DNA of 64,000 bases from Chitinophagaceae bacterium. Lineage in GTDB: Bacteria > Bacteroidota > Bacteroidia > Chitinophagales > UBA10324. The stretch is from assembly GCA_016704325.1 (NCBI GenBank), contig JADJAG010000011.1:186001-250000 (forward strand), given 5' to 3'. Below, one piece after another: positions 34,681-43,282 of the stretch. Both the position numbers and the translations under genes were made by a program. The notes beneath the pieces are model-generated. The model saw only the letters and a program-made list of their open reading frames with translations. It had not been told where the DNA came from and made no database searches. How positions within the stretch are numbered: position 1 is the stretch's first letter; each line of letters opens with the position of its first letter.

Positions 34681-37600
34681 TTAACGCTGTAATAACAATG
34701 GCCTGGAAATTACAGTCGCACCGCTCTGTACTTGTACCTGATACCAACCATCAGGGAGTGATGCATCAAGGTTGATATTACCGTTGTATTTACCCTTTAC
34801 CATTTCTATTTGTTGCAGTTGCACCAATTGTCCAAGCGCATTGAAAAGTCTCAGGTCAGCTTGTTCATTTAAGGAAGATTGGAGGTTAACCTGTAGCGTT
34901 GTGTTTCCATCGCTTGGATTGGGGAATAGCATCAGGCTATTACCGGCTGTGATATTCAAAGCCTGAACTGATGTAGCTGAGTCAGGAATGAAGTTAACAT
35001 CCAGTTGATAGGCACCTTCATCTTCATTTAATCCTTCAACAATAATGTAGAGTACAGCAGGCACGGTACCGGCATAGTATTCTATAGAAGCCTGATTACC
35101 GGTGCAAATAGGACCTGCATTGTTATTGCTGGTAAGGTGGTTGCCGAATGCATCAATCAGGTGCAGGTAAGTATTAAAGCCGGTATTGGTCTCGCAGGTT
35201 GATATCTCCAGCCATCCGGAAGTGTCATTGAGAGATAATTCATAAAAGACATCCGGGGAAAGCTGTGGCAGTGTATTGGTGTAATCACTTGTCCAGCAAT
35301 TTTCCGACAGGTTATCCCGTATATCAGTATATGGCAGGTTGGGGATTATAATCGGGTCACTTTCTGTATTCCCGGTAGGAACAGATTTAACTTCTACCAA
35401 AGCAACTTCAGAATTAGCACTGTTTCCTGAACAGGTTACTATACAGCGGTAGTAGGTGGTTGCTGATACAGTCACATTAGCTGTGGTGGAAACTTGCCCG
35501 GCTATGTCGTCATATTCCGAACCATCGGAAGAAGATTGCCATTGATAGGTTTGACCAAATCCTGCGGAAAAGCCAGTTAGTGTAAGCGTTATTTCCGCCG
35601 GAATCTGCGGTTGACACAAACTGGTTGAAGAGGCTGTTGCCACACCTGCGATTGGTGGTACCAAGCAGGGTGGTACATCAACGATATTAATTACATAGTC
35701 TTCTGTTTCACCCCAATCATAGGTGCCACAGGCAGTAGGTACAGATTCTCCTTCAGCAATCACAATGCGCATTCCGGTTTTACCAAGCTGCGTGCCGGTA
35801 GGAATCGTAAACAAGCCATCAGGAATACTGTGTAGGTCAGTTGTTGGGCCGAATGAGTAAACCATTTCGTTTGCAGCATAAATATTGTTCTTGTCGTAGT
35901 CGATAAATACGGCCACATACGCTTCATAAAACTGCCCGCCGCAGGCACCATTGTCAATCTTAATGCTTACCGGAAATGTTTTATCCACGTCAAGGTTCAA
36001 TGCCGTATTGTCTGTATAAGTCTCACAATTTGTTGGGGAAGATCCGGCAATCATATTACCGATCTTAACCGTATCAATCTTTGTGTCTTCCGGATTGAGG
36101 GCATACGAAGCACAATAGCATGCATAAAAGGGTTTCATATCAATGAATATGGGACCGGATTCTGTAACAGCTCCTGTATTATCACAAGTTACTTTGCAAC
36201 GATACCATTTAGCGGAAGTCTGCGATTGTAAACGGCTTGCGGAAGTGGCCCCGTTGATATTTGTATAGCTTCCGGTTCCATTATCAGGCGAAGATTGCCA
36301 TTGATAGGAGATTCCTGAATTAGACTGGTAGTTGCTGATTGTAAGAGTAAATTGCTCATTGGGACAAACTGTAGATGCAGTAGAAAGCGTGGCGCCGGGT
36401 GACGGTGGGCCACTACAAGGTACAGCCGCAGTTATATTCAACAGGTAATCTTCCGTTTCGCCGTAAGTATATTCGCCGCAGGGATTGGGTACTGAATCAC
36501 CTTCCTGAAGAATAACACGCATGCCGGTAATTCCGGCAGGTGCAGCTGTAGGTACGTTAAAAGAAAAAGACGGGATGGAATTGAAGTTGGTGATCGGACC
36601 ATAACCATAAACCAGCTCAGTAGCTTTTTCATAGGTTCCATTCAGATTATAATCGATATAAACACCAATGTAAGAATCATAGAAAAAACCGCTGCAGGAG
36701 CCGTTTTCTATCTCAATTGTTACCAGTTGGCCGCCGGCAATATTTCCGGGAACAGCGGTATAATCTGTATAGGATTCACAGAGCGTTGGCGAAGTGCCGG
36801 TACTGATATCGGCCATCTTAAACGAATTAATTTTTGAATCGCTGATATCGGAAGCATAAGAATCACAATAGCAATCATAGGCGGGACTCTGGCTAACCAG
36901 CACTTTGACGGAAGTGCCACTTGCACCGCCGTTATCACAGGTTACGATGCAGCGGTAGTAAGTAGGGGCTGTTTGTGTGGTTGTATAGGTTGATCCTGTT
37001 GCTCCTGCAACAGGTGTCCATGGATCTTCTCCCGTATTTGAAGTCTGCCAGACGTAAGTGAGACCGGGAGTAGTAGGCGTACTTTGCAATGAAAGCGTAA
37101 AGGACTCATTCAAACAAACAGTGGTAGCTGTGGAAAGTGTATTACCCGGAGTTGGTGTTCCCGTACAATTTGGTTCAAAAGTCAATTGAATGGTAGGGCG
37201 CTTTTTTGTAAGAATACCATTGTCGGCGGGTGGAGTTAGGTCATCTTCCCAAAACTGGCACCTGTTGCTGGTAGTTGTTGAATGACGGAATTCCTTGGCA
37301 TCAAAATTTTCTCCACCAAATGATCCGTAATTAGACTCCACCAGGATCAATAGGTTATTGCTGCCGTAGCTAAATGCTGTATTCAGGTTAACGGTAACCC
37401 AGTTATTGGCGTTGAGCATACCTGAAGTGATATTGCCCGAATAGACGATGGTTGAACCACTGGAAAGAGAACTATAAGTTGTTGGTGTTAATGAAGTGCC
37501 GGTAAATACTTTCATTTTTATTACAACCGGTGTAGATGATGCGGGATTATTCACTTCATTTACATAAAACCCCACTTTGGTTACACTACCACCCTGGCCA

Positions 37601-37809
37601 ATTTCAGTCGAGGTAAATAACATGGCTACACGCTCATATCCATAATAGCAGCCAAATGGTTTACGGGATGAACTATCGTTGGGGTTACCCTCTGGCACTG
37701 TAATAACCTGCGCGGATGCATAGAATGAGAACAATAGGACACTTGCTGTCAACCAGCAAATTACCCTTTTTTGTCCTGAACGAAATAGAGTAGACAATCC
37801 AATCAACAT
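34681..37809 (-). CDS. Large secreted T9SS-cargo protein with Ig-like and GEVED domains
   Basis: The 1042-residue protein has a signal peptide (cut near ASAQ at ~33), an N-terminal beta-rich domain, then three Cys-containing Ig-like modules alternating with two GEVED domains (each ending in a YGETEDY or WGETEDY motif), a pre-peptidase-like jelly-roll, and a C-terminal type A sorting domain (LMLFPNPSDGNTTLQV..). It is secreted by T9SS and probably anchored at the surface. GEVED domains are typical of Bacteroidota secreted proteins and have no fixed function. Expression ends at the strong terminator at 34625. No catalytic domain is seen. Confidence 0.92.
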   Translation of the reverse strand: MLIGLSTLFRSGQKRVICWLTASVLLFSFYASAQVITVPEGNPNDSSSRKPFGCYYGYERVAMLFTSTEIGQGGSVTKVGFYVNEVNNPASSTPVVIKMKVFTGTSLTPTTYSSLSSGSTIVYSGNITSGMLNANNWVTVNLNTAFSYGSNNLLILVESNYGSFGGENFDAKEFRHSTTTSNRCQFWEDDLTPPADNGILTKKRPTIQLTFEPNCTGTPTPGNTLSTATTVCLNESFTLSLQSTPTTPGLTYVWQTSNTGEDPWTPVAGATGSTYTTTQTAPTYYRCIVTCDNGGASGTSVKVLVSQSPAYDCYCDSYASDISDSKINSFKMADISTGTSPTLCESYTDYTAVPGNIAGGQLVTIEIENGSCSGFFYDSYIGVYIDYNLNGTYEKATELVYGYGPITNFNSIPSFSFNVPTAAPAGITGMRVILQEGDSVPNPCGEYTYGETEDYLLNITAAVPCSGPPSPGATLSTASTVCPNEQFTLTISNYQSNSGISYQWQSSPDNGTGSYTNINGATSASRLQSQTSAKWYRCKVTCDNTGAVTESGPIFIDMKPFYACYCASYALNPEDTKIDTVKIGNMIAGSSPTNCETYTDNTALNLDVDKTFPVSIKIDNGACGGQFYEAYVAVFIDYDKNNIYAANEMVYSFGPTTDLHSIPDGLFTIPTGTQLGKTGMRIVIAEGESVPTACGTYDWGETEDYVINIVDVPPCLVPPIAGVATASSTSLCQPQIPAEITLTLTGFSAGFGQTYQWQSSSDGSEYDDIAGQVSTTANVTVSATTYYRCIVTCSGNSANSEVALVEVKSVPTGNTESDPIIIPNLPYTDIRDNLSENCWTSDYTNTLPQLSPDVFYELSLNDTSGWLEISTCETNTGFNTYLHLIDAFGNHLTSNNNAGPICTGNQASIEYYAGTVPAVLYIIVEGLNEDEGAYQLDVNFIPDSATSVQALNITAGNSLMLFPNPSDGNTTLQVNLQSSLNEQADLRLFNALGQLVQLQQIEMVKGKYNGNINLDASLPDGWYQVQVQSGATVISRPLLLQR

Positions 37810-38204
37810 ATAAAAAGTATTGTTTTGTAAAAGTTTAAATTAACCGGGTTGAAAAAGGAATTAGAATCCAAATAGTTACATTCAAAAAGCGGACGAAAAT
37901 ACGATTTATCATGGATGATTAATAATACAATCCTTCAGTGAAATTAAATTTGAGTGTTAGACTTACGGATTAGTAGATCGGGAACTTCTAGGCCCCGCGA
38001 GCCGATGTAAATGTAAAATTAAACTAGCGGTTTGGCTTGTCAGCAATCGCACACAAAAAACTTAAGGTGCCCTTGTAAATGCTTGCAGCGCCATATTGAT
38101 TATTTTAGGCGCATAGAATTAGCTAAAACCTGGCATAGCGGCATGCAGCAACCAGGTTGTTCAAGCTTACCCATATTCCTTAGGATTAACAAAATATAAA
38201 TGCA
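37810..38204. other. Intergenic region of 395 bp, divergent promoters expected
   Basis: The stretch lies between the divergent GEVED and nhaA genes, so both promoters must be here. It is AT-rich with a short inverted pair ACCTGG / CCAGGT near 38128-38157. No consensus promoter, RNA gene or repeat was recognised. Confidence 0.5.
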
Positions 38205-39356
38205 TTGATAAAAACATTTGTACACCCAATAAAAGAAATGGCTCAAAGGGGTCAGCTCACCGGAGTGTTGCTGATCCTGGCTACCATAGTGTCTATTTTA
38301 GTGAGTAACTCAGCACTGCAGCAAGACTACTTTCATTTCTGGCACCAGGAATTGGGTACGGTTGCTTTTTCACTGTCAGTACATCATTGGATTAATGATG
38401 GACTCATGGCCATTTTCTTTTTTATGGTAGGATTGGAGATTCGCAGGGAAGTGGTGCAGGGTGAACTGGCTGACATACGCAAATCATTATTACCGGTTCT
38501 TGCTGCTATCGGTGGCATGGCTGTACCTGCCATTTTTTATGTTTTCATAAATATGCAGAGCGGGTACCTGTCGGGATGGGCCATTCCAACAGCAACCGAT
38601 ATCGCTTTTTCACTGGGGGTGCTTGCTATTATGGGCGACAGGGTACCGTTTGCATTGAAAATATTTCTTACGGCGCTTGCTATTATTGACGACCTGGGAG
38701 CTGTTTTGGTAATAGCCATTTTCTATACCAATGAGATACATATGGATCAGCTTCTTTTTGCTATGTTGGTTTTTGCAATGTTACTGGCACTCAACCGGCT
38801 TAAAGTCAGCCCGCTGATTTTTTATTTCCTACCGGGAATCGTGCTTTGGTGGTTCATCCTGCAGTCCGGTGTTCATGCCACAGTAGCAGGTGTTTTACTT
38901 GCTTTTTGTATTCCGATGGCCAAATTAGAAATGTTGGAACATGCGCTTCAAAAACCGGTGAATTACCTGGTGATGCCAATTTTTGCATTGGCCAATACTG
39001 CAATTATTCTGCCTGCATCTGGTGTGTTGGTATTGATGCAGCCGGTAAGCCTGGGCATTTTTGCCGGCTTGATGCTGGGCAAACCCATTGGCATTTTCAT
39101 GGTATCCTGGCTGGCTGTAAAGCGTGGTTGGGCACAGTTGCCATCACTGGTATCCTGGCGTAAATTACTTGCTGCAGGTTTTACGGCAGGGATCGGGTTT
39201 ACGATGTCCATCTTTATCGCTAACCTGTCCTTTGAAACGGCTGAAGTGCTTGATGGAGCAAAGCTGGCCGTACTGGTTGGCTCACTGGCGGCCGGTTTGG
39301 TCGGTGTGATATTGCTGGCAACCGATAAAAACAAGATTGCTGAAGAGCAGGATTAG
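38205..39356 (+). CDS. nhaA: Na+/H+ antiporter NhaA
   Basis: The 383-residue protein matches the NhaA family (about 388 residues in E. coli). It has around 11-12 transmembrane helices and the antiporter landmark ALAIIDDLGAVLVIAIFY, with the Asp pair at 162-163. Other family segments include MVGLEIRREVVQGEL and IPTATDIAFSLGVLA. It exchanges Na+ for H+ at the inner membrane and helps salt and alkaline tolerance. The frame starts at a TTG codon at 38205; no ATG precedes the conserved N-terminus, and the next ATG is residue 12. It is a single gene. Confidence 0.94.
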   Translation: MIKTFVHPIKEMAQRGQLTGVLLILATIVSILVSNSALQQDYFHFWHQELGTVAFSLSVHHWINDGLMAIFFFMVGLEIRREVVQGELADIRKSLLPVLAAIGGMAVPAIFYVFINMQSGYLSGWAIPTATDIAFSLGVLAIMGDRVPFALKIFLTALAIIDDLGAVLVIAIFYTNEIHMDQLLFAMLVFAMLLALNRLKVSPLIFYFLPGIVLWWFILQSGVHATVAGVLLAFCIPMAKLEMLEHALQKPVNYLVMPIFALANTAIILPASGVLVLMQPVSLGIFAGLMLGKPIGIFMVSWLAVKRGWAQLPSLVSWRKLLAAGFTAGIGFTMSIFIANLSFETAEVLDGAKLAVLVGSLAAGLVGVILLATDKNKIAEEQD

Positions 39357-39363
39357 CAGGGTG

Positions 39364-40158
39364 TTAAGAATCAGGGAATTCAGCCGGAATTTTTTCCAGT
39401 AAAAATTTTCCATCACCACCCGTTTTCACTTTAGCCATCGGCATTTTGCCTGAATGAAAAAAAAGGCAGGTATAATCTTCTTTTGCAGCCCGGTTACCAT
39501 ATTCAATTCTTTTCCCGGCCGCAGCTTTTCCATCATAATCATATTTGGCATTGAATCGTATCTGCAATTGTTTTGGTTGCGGCAAAACATCGCCTCCAAA
39601 AAAACAGGTGGCAGTGCTTGTCATGATGGTAAATACCTGGTGAAAGGGCGTATGGCCTCCGCTGATTTCAAATGCGATTTCTTTATTAATTTGTCCATTA
39701 CCCTGTAACAGCCTGAGTTGCGGAGTATCTTTCAAAAACCGGAGTTTCGCCTGCACAAAAGAGGGTGAATCTTTACGGGATAATGCATAATCCAATTCCT
39801 GCTGTTGGCAGTAGTAAGTTGCTTTTGGAAACATCAGGTTAAAAGCAGGATCATTGCCATAGCAAATGCCACCGGTATGGTCCTTATGTAAGTGACTTAG
39901 CAAGACTATACTTACATCTTCTGCCGCATAACCCGCTCGCTGTATATTTTCCAAAATCATAAAATCACCACCAGCAGATTGCATCCCAAGTCCCGGATCA
40001 ATAACAATCAGGTCGTTGTTTGTTCTTATCAGGAATGGAACTATATCAACAAGTAATGAGGAAGGCCGGTCTTTGAGATGATCTTTGGATGGATCGAAGG
40101 GAATAAATTTTTTACTGTCGTCGACTGTGAAGGTGCCTTCGGATAGGGGGGTGATCAT
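39364..40158 (-). CDS. MBL-fold metallo-hydrolase
   Basis: The 264-residue protein has the metallo-beta-lactamase signature LLSHLHKDHTGGI (HxHxDH), a GHTPFHQVF motif carrying a later metal-binding His and a CFFGGDVLPQPKQ segment with the metal-bridging Asp. It hydrolyses an unknown substrate with two metal ions, probably zinc; lactonases and other hydrolases share the pattern. No signal peptide is seen. It is convergent with nhaA (8 bp gap). A tandem-repeat palindrome (40211-40379) lies just upstream of its start. Confidence 0.9.
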   Translation of the reverse strand: MITPLSEGTFTVDDSKKFIPFDPSKDHLKDRPSSLLVDIVPFLIRTNNDLIVIDPGLGMQSAGGDFMILENIQRAGYAAEDVSIVLLSHLHKDHTGGICYGNDPAFNLMFPKATYYCQQQELDYALSRKDSPSFVQAKLRFLKDTPQLRLLQGNGQINKEIAFEISGGHTPFHQVFTIMTSTATCFFGGDVLPQPKQLQIRFNAKYDYDGKAAAGKRIEYGNRAAKEDYTCLFFHSGKMPMAKVKTGGDGKFLLEKIPAEFPDS

Positions 40159-40210
40159 GGTGGGGGAACTGGGGTAATATTTTGTAGATGGGGGATTAAT
40201 TGCTGATTTG

Positions 40211-40379
40211 TTACATGGCTAAATGGTTACATGGCTAAATGGTTAAATTGTTAAATGGTTAAATGGTTAAATGGTTGCGGCGAAGCCGATGAGTTGGAAG
40301 ACAACAATTGAACAATTAAGCAATTAAGCCATCTAGCCATTCAACCATTCAGCCATTCAGCCATTCAGCCATCAAGCCA
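40211..40379. repeat. Long imperfect palindrome of ATGGTT/ATGGCT-type units
   Basis: The left half carries tandem AAATGGTT units and the right half carries ATTCAGCC/ATTCAACC units, which are approximate inverse complements, giving a ~170-bp palindrome. The middle has GCGGCGAAGCCGATGAG, similar to the core of MITE copy C. No terminal repeats or target duplication were found. A role as a transcript-end hairpin is possible. Confidence 0.65.
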
Positions 40380-40380
40380 A

Positions 40381-41334
40381 CTACCACCCCTTTCCCCCAA
40401 TCACAAAATTCCTCGCTATGTTAAATCCAATCCTGAATTCACCGTCAAGCCAGTTGGATTTGGTAAATGGCAGATACAGATTTTCCAACGTGCCGGTGGA
40501 ATTGGTGAAATTGATAGTAAATACATGTCCGCCGGTTTCAATTTCCACACCAAAGCTCAATGGATTATAATAAATTTTATCTCCGTTGGCATCCAGTGCG
40601 TCGTTGCGGTAGCTTGAAAAATTATAGAAGTAATCTGCAATCAATGCAAAGCGGTTGCTCAACTTTAGCCTGGCACCTATACCCAAAGAAAACATATCAT
40701 TCTGATCTTCATAAGAAACATAATTGCGATGGGTCCAGGTGGGCAATACCTCTAATGAAAAACCTGGTGAAAATCTTCGCGCTATAATTGCCTGTGAAAC
40801 ATAAGACATTCTTTGGGCTGTATTTTGAAAAGATGCATCTGAAGTACTGTCAGTGGAAGCAGCTCTTCCCGTAATGCCGGCTACCCCATAGAGTGTAATA
40901 CTGAGCGGCATTTTATTATCAACTGTTTGCTGCAATAGGCGAAACTTGATATTAGCATCATACAATTGCGTATAGGCATCAATACCTTTTGACCTTCCAA
41001 CTCCCAGCTGAAGCCGGTCTGTTACTCCATAGTCGAAAGAAAAACGAATGTCGGCAGCATTATCGAATCCGTAGAAAGTGCTGATGCCGCCGGCATCACC
41101 GGCCATATCGCCAAAGCGATGGGCTATGTTGAAATGCAGGTTGCGCTTTTTTGCAGTTTCATTGGTTTGCGCATTTACAATACGGAATCCTTTGAAGGTT
41201 GCACTTACATATTCTTTCTCATCAGATTTGGAATTCTCATCAACAATTGCAGAAAGGTCGGTCTCCTGTGCAGCAAGCCGCAGGGAAAAAAGCAAACCGG
41301 CAAAGAGAAGCAAGAGGGTGGAGATTTTTTTCAT
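40381..41334 (-). CDS. DUF5777-family beta-barrel protein
   Basis: The 317-residue protein has a signal peptide ending near RLAAQ and then aromatic/charged alternating strands typical of an outer-membrane barrel. It matches DUF5777 (SATFKGFRIVNAQTNETAKKRNLHFNIAHRFGD) and ends in a charged strand. The function is unknown. It sits beside YceI and a cytochrome-c-like lipoprotein on the same strand, with 176 bp to the YceI gene and a terminator-like stem at 41417 between them, so it may be expressed separately. Confidence 0.85.
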   Translation of the reverse strand: MKKISTLLLLFAGLLFSLRLAAQETDLSAIVDENSKSDEKEYVSATFKGFRIVNAQTNETAKKRNLHFNIAHRFGDMAGDAGGISTFYGFDNAADIRFSFDYGVTDRLQLGVGRSKGIDAYTQLYDANIKFRLLQQTVDNKMPLSITLYGVAGITGRAASTDSTSDASFQNTAQRMSYVSQAIIARRFSPGFSLEVLPTWTHRNYVSYEDQNDMFSLGIGARLKLSNRFALIADYFYNFSSYRNDALDANGDKIYYNPLSFGVEIETGGHVFTINFTNSTGTLENLYLPFTKSNWLDGEFRIGFNIARNFVIGGKGW

Positions 41335-41416
41335 AAGCAGTTATCTCAGGATGGTAAGAAATTTGGTGAGAAATTGGCAAAGACTGAAAATCAGCATAAA
41401 TGAATTAAAGCGTACT

Positions 41417-41504
41417 AAAAAAAAGAGACTGTAAGAAACATCCAATAAATCGTGTCAGGCTTTTTGCCAGGCATGAATTAAGAATATTTTAAACAGTCTC
41501 TTCA
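41417..41504 (-). terminator. Possible long-loop terminator after YceI gene
   Basis: The 10-bp stem ACAGTCTCTT (41493-41502) / AAGAGACTGT (41423-41432) is separated by a 60-base loop holding a small inner hairpin, and on the minus strand a run of about 8 T residues follows. It lies directly downstream of the YceI gene stop at 41511. Confidence 0.5.
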
Positions 41505-41510
41505 AGATCA

Positions 41511-42065
41511 TTACTTCTCAGATTTTGATGGCAGCATGTTAGCCTGCACCTTCACCTTCACTACCTCAGAAATATTTTTTACTACTACCGTCGGAATCTT
41601 AATCTCATGGTCACTCAACTTCACATCAAATTCACAGGATACAGCGATGGTTTCTCCCTTCACAGTGATTGTTCCGGGAATGGTTCTTTCCTTTTCAATA
41701 CCATGCAGATTGAACTTACCGGTAACGGTTATTGCATATGTTCCCTCTTTCCTCAGGTCAACATTTTCATTGACTGCGCCATTGAATGTTGCATTTGGAT
41801 ACTTTTCACTCTCTACATAGTTTTCGTTGAAATGTTCCTGCATCAACGCTTTCTTGAAAGTGAATGTGGTCATTTTTGCTTTAAAGAATACGGTTTTGGT
41901 CGATACATTCAGTGCGCCTACCACCTGGTTGCTGGTGGCATCAATATTTTCTACGGGGGTTTCAGAAAAGAATGAAACGGTACTGTTGGTAGAAATATAC
42001 ACGTCCTGAGATTTTGCAGGCAACAGGTATGCGAGTGCGAGTAGAAACAATAAGATTTTTTTCAT
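41511..42065 (-). CDS. YceI-family periplasmic protein
   Basis: The likely start is the ATG at 42065 (MKKILLFLLALAYLLPAKSQ, a clean signal peptide); a frame from 42131 adds 22 unlikely residues. The mature part has the YceI lipocalin-like pattern (VYISTNSTVSFFSETPVENI, FKAKMTTFTFKKALMQEHFNENYVESEKYPNATF, VTGKFNLHGIEKERTIPGTITVKG). Members bind isoprenoids or other hydrophobic molecules in the periplasm. It lies between DUF5777 and a cytochrome-like lipoprotein, and the three may act in one redox or lipid process. Confidence 0.9.
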   Translation of the reverse strand: MKKILLFLLALAYLLPAKSQDVYISTNSTVSFFSETPVENIDATSNQVVGALNVSTKTVFFKAKMTTFTFKKALMQEHFNENYVESEKYPNATFNGAVNENVDLRKEGTYAITVTGKFNLHGIEKERTIPGTITVKGETIAVSCEFDVKLSDHEIKIPTVVVKNISEVVKVKVQANMLPSKSEK

Positions 42066-42147
42066 GGTAATAATTAATGATTTTAAAGGATGAGGATAAA
42101 ACAAATGGTCAAGTAACCTGTTGCTTTTCAATTACCGTACCACAACG

Positions 42148-42567
42148 CTATTCCGGTGCTCCCTGGTCAACCCACGTTTGCAGTTTCAACTGATCGCAGT
42201 CGCTCAACGTTTGCGGACCAGTAGATAACACTGATGGCATTGGGTTACCTGGATTGTTGAATACCCTGTTAATCAGGGTTCCATCATCTGCCTTCTCTTT
42301 AATACCGGCATAGGTAGTGAAATCAAAGCCAAAATTGCCGCCATCAGCTTCGGTCTGATGGCATACACCAAAATCTTTATTGGTGCAGTAGGTGGTCATA
42401 ATCAGCTTCACATCATCAGTATACGTGATTGTTTGACCGGGTTGTATGCAGGCTACTGTATCAATTGTGTCATTCGGTTCAACGGCTTTATCTTTAGCAC
42501 AACCTGCCAGAAAAACAAGTGTAACGACTACTGAAAAAACAAAAAGATAACTAACGAAAACTTTCAT
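42148..42567 (-). CDS. Cytochrome-c-like lipoprotein with unusual CX7CH spacing
   Basis: The 139-residue protein has a lipoprotein signal with lipobox LAGC (Cys23). The body follows the Bacteroidota cytochrome-c-like pattern: YTDDVKLIMTTYC..GVCHQ, TYAGIKEKADDGTLINRVF, PGNPMPSVLSTGPQTLSDCDQLKLQTWVDQGAPE, where Met of PMPS would be an axial ligand. The two cysteines before His are seven residues apart (CTNKDFGVCH) instead of two, so ordinary CXXCH heme attachment is not evident. It lies 82 bp from the YceI gene on the same strand. It may be a divergent haem protein or a non-haem relative. Confidence 0.72.
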   Translation of the reverse strand: MKVFVSYLFVFSVVVTLVFLAGCAKDKAVEPNDTIDTVACIQPGQTITYTDDVKLIMTTYCTNKDFGVCHQTEADGGNFGFDFTTYAGIKEKADDGTLINRVFNNPGNPMPSVLSTGPQTLSDCDQLKLQTWVDQGAPE

Positions 42568-42820
42568 GTGAGGTGGGTGATTGTTCTGTACTGTTGTTTT
42601 TGATTGCAGGAAATTTTTTATGTAGAAGGCTGTTATGAAACTAAACAGCGGCCGGTTATGGTTAAGATTATTAACTAATGTCTGCCAAAAATAGCTGATA
42701 ATACTGCCTCATCCAAATCCATTATAGTTGCAACAGTAAATCTTTAACCATTTTAGATTCTTCTGGTAGAGGCAGGGTATCTTTATTGGCTTGCTGTGTC
42801 TTTCCATTTCGGTTTGCCGG

Positions 42821-43279
42821 TTAATCCTGATAGCTGTCCAGGATTTGTTGCGTGTGTTTCTTCGAATGGACTTTGCGAAAAATTTTCTCAATGCGTCCTT
42901 TCTCATCAATAATAAAAGTATGGCGGTACACTCCCATGTAACGATGGCCAAACATTTGCTTTTCACCCCAGGTGCCGTAGTCGTTGATAATTTTCTTATC
43001 CGGATCAGCTAATAATGAAAAGGGCAGCGAGAACTTCGTTTCAAATTTTTTATGTGACTTCACCTCATCAGGACTAACGCCAACGATTTCAAAACCTCTT
43101 TTCTTCAGCAGGGCATAATTATCCCGCAAGTTACAGGCTTCTTCCGTACAGGTAGGAGTATCATCTTCCGGGTAGAAATAGAGCACCACTTTTTTCCCTT
43201 TAAAATCAGACAGCGATACGGTATTGCCATTTTGATCTTTTGCTTTAAAGGCAGGAGCCTTTTCACCAACTTCAGGCAT
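42821..43279 (-). CDS. bcp: Thioredoxin-dependent thiol peroxidase (Bcp/PrxQ)
   Basis: The 152-residue protein is a full-length Bcp. It has the DTPTCTEEACNLRD motif with peroxidatic Cys44 and likely resolving Cys49, plus the family segments LYFYPEDDTPTC and LLADPDKKIINDYG. Bcp reduces hydroperoxides using thioredoxin. Its start lies 3 bp after the stop of the M23 peptidase gene, so the two are probably one transcript. Confidence 0.95.
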   Translation of the reverse strand: MPEVGEKAPAFKAKDQNGNTVSLSDFKGKKVVLYFYPEDDTPTCTEEACNLRDNYALLKKRGFEIVGVSPDEVKSHKKFETKFSLPFSLLADPDKKIINDYGTWGEKQMFGHRYMGVYRHTFIIDEKGRIEKIFRKVHSKKHTQQILDSYQD

Positions 43280-43282
43280 ATT

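Noticed and set aside
40211..40379. Possible CRISPR array from the octamer repeats
   Set aside because: Units are only about 7-8 bp, contiguous and without spacers.
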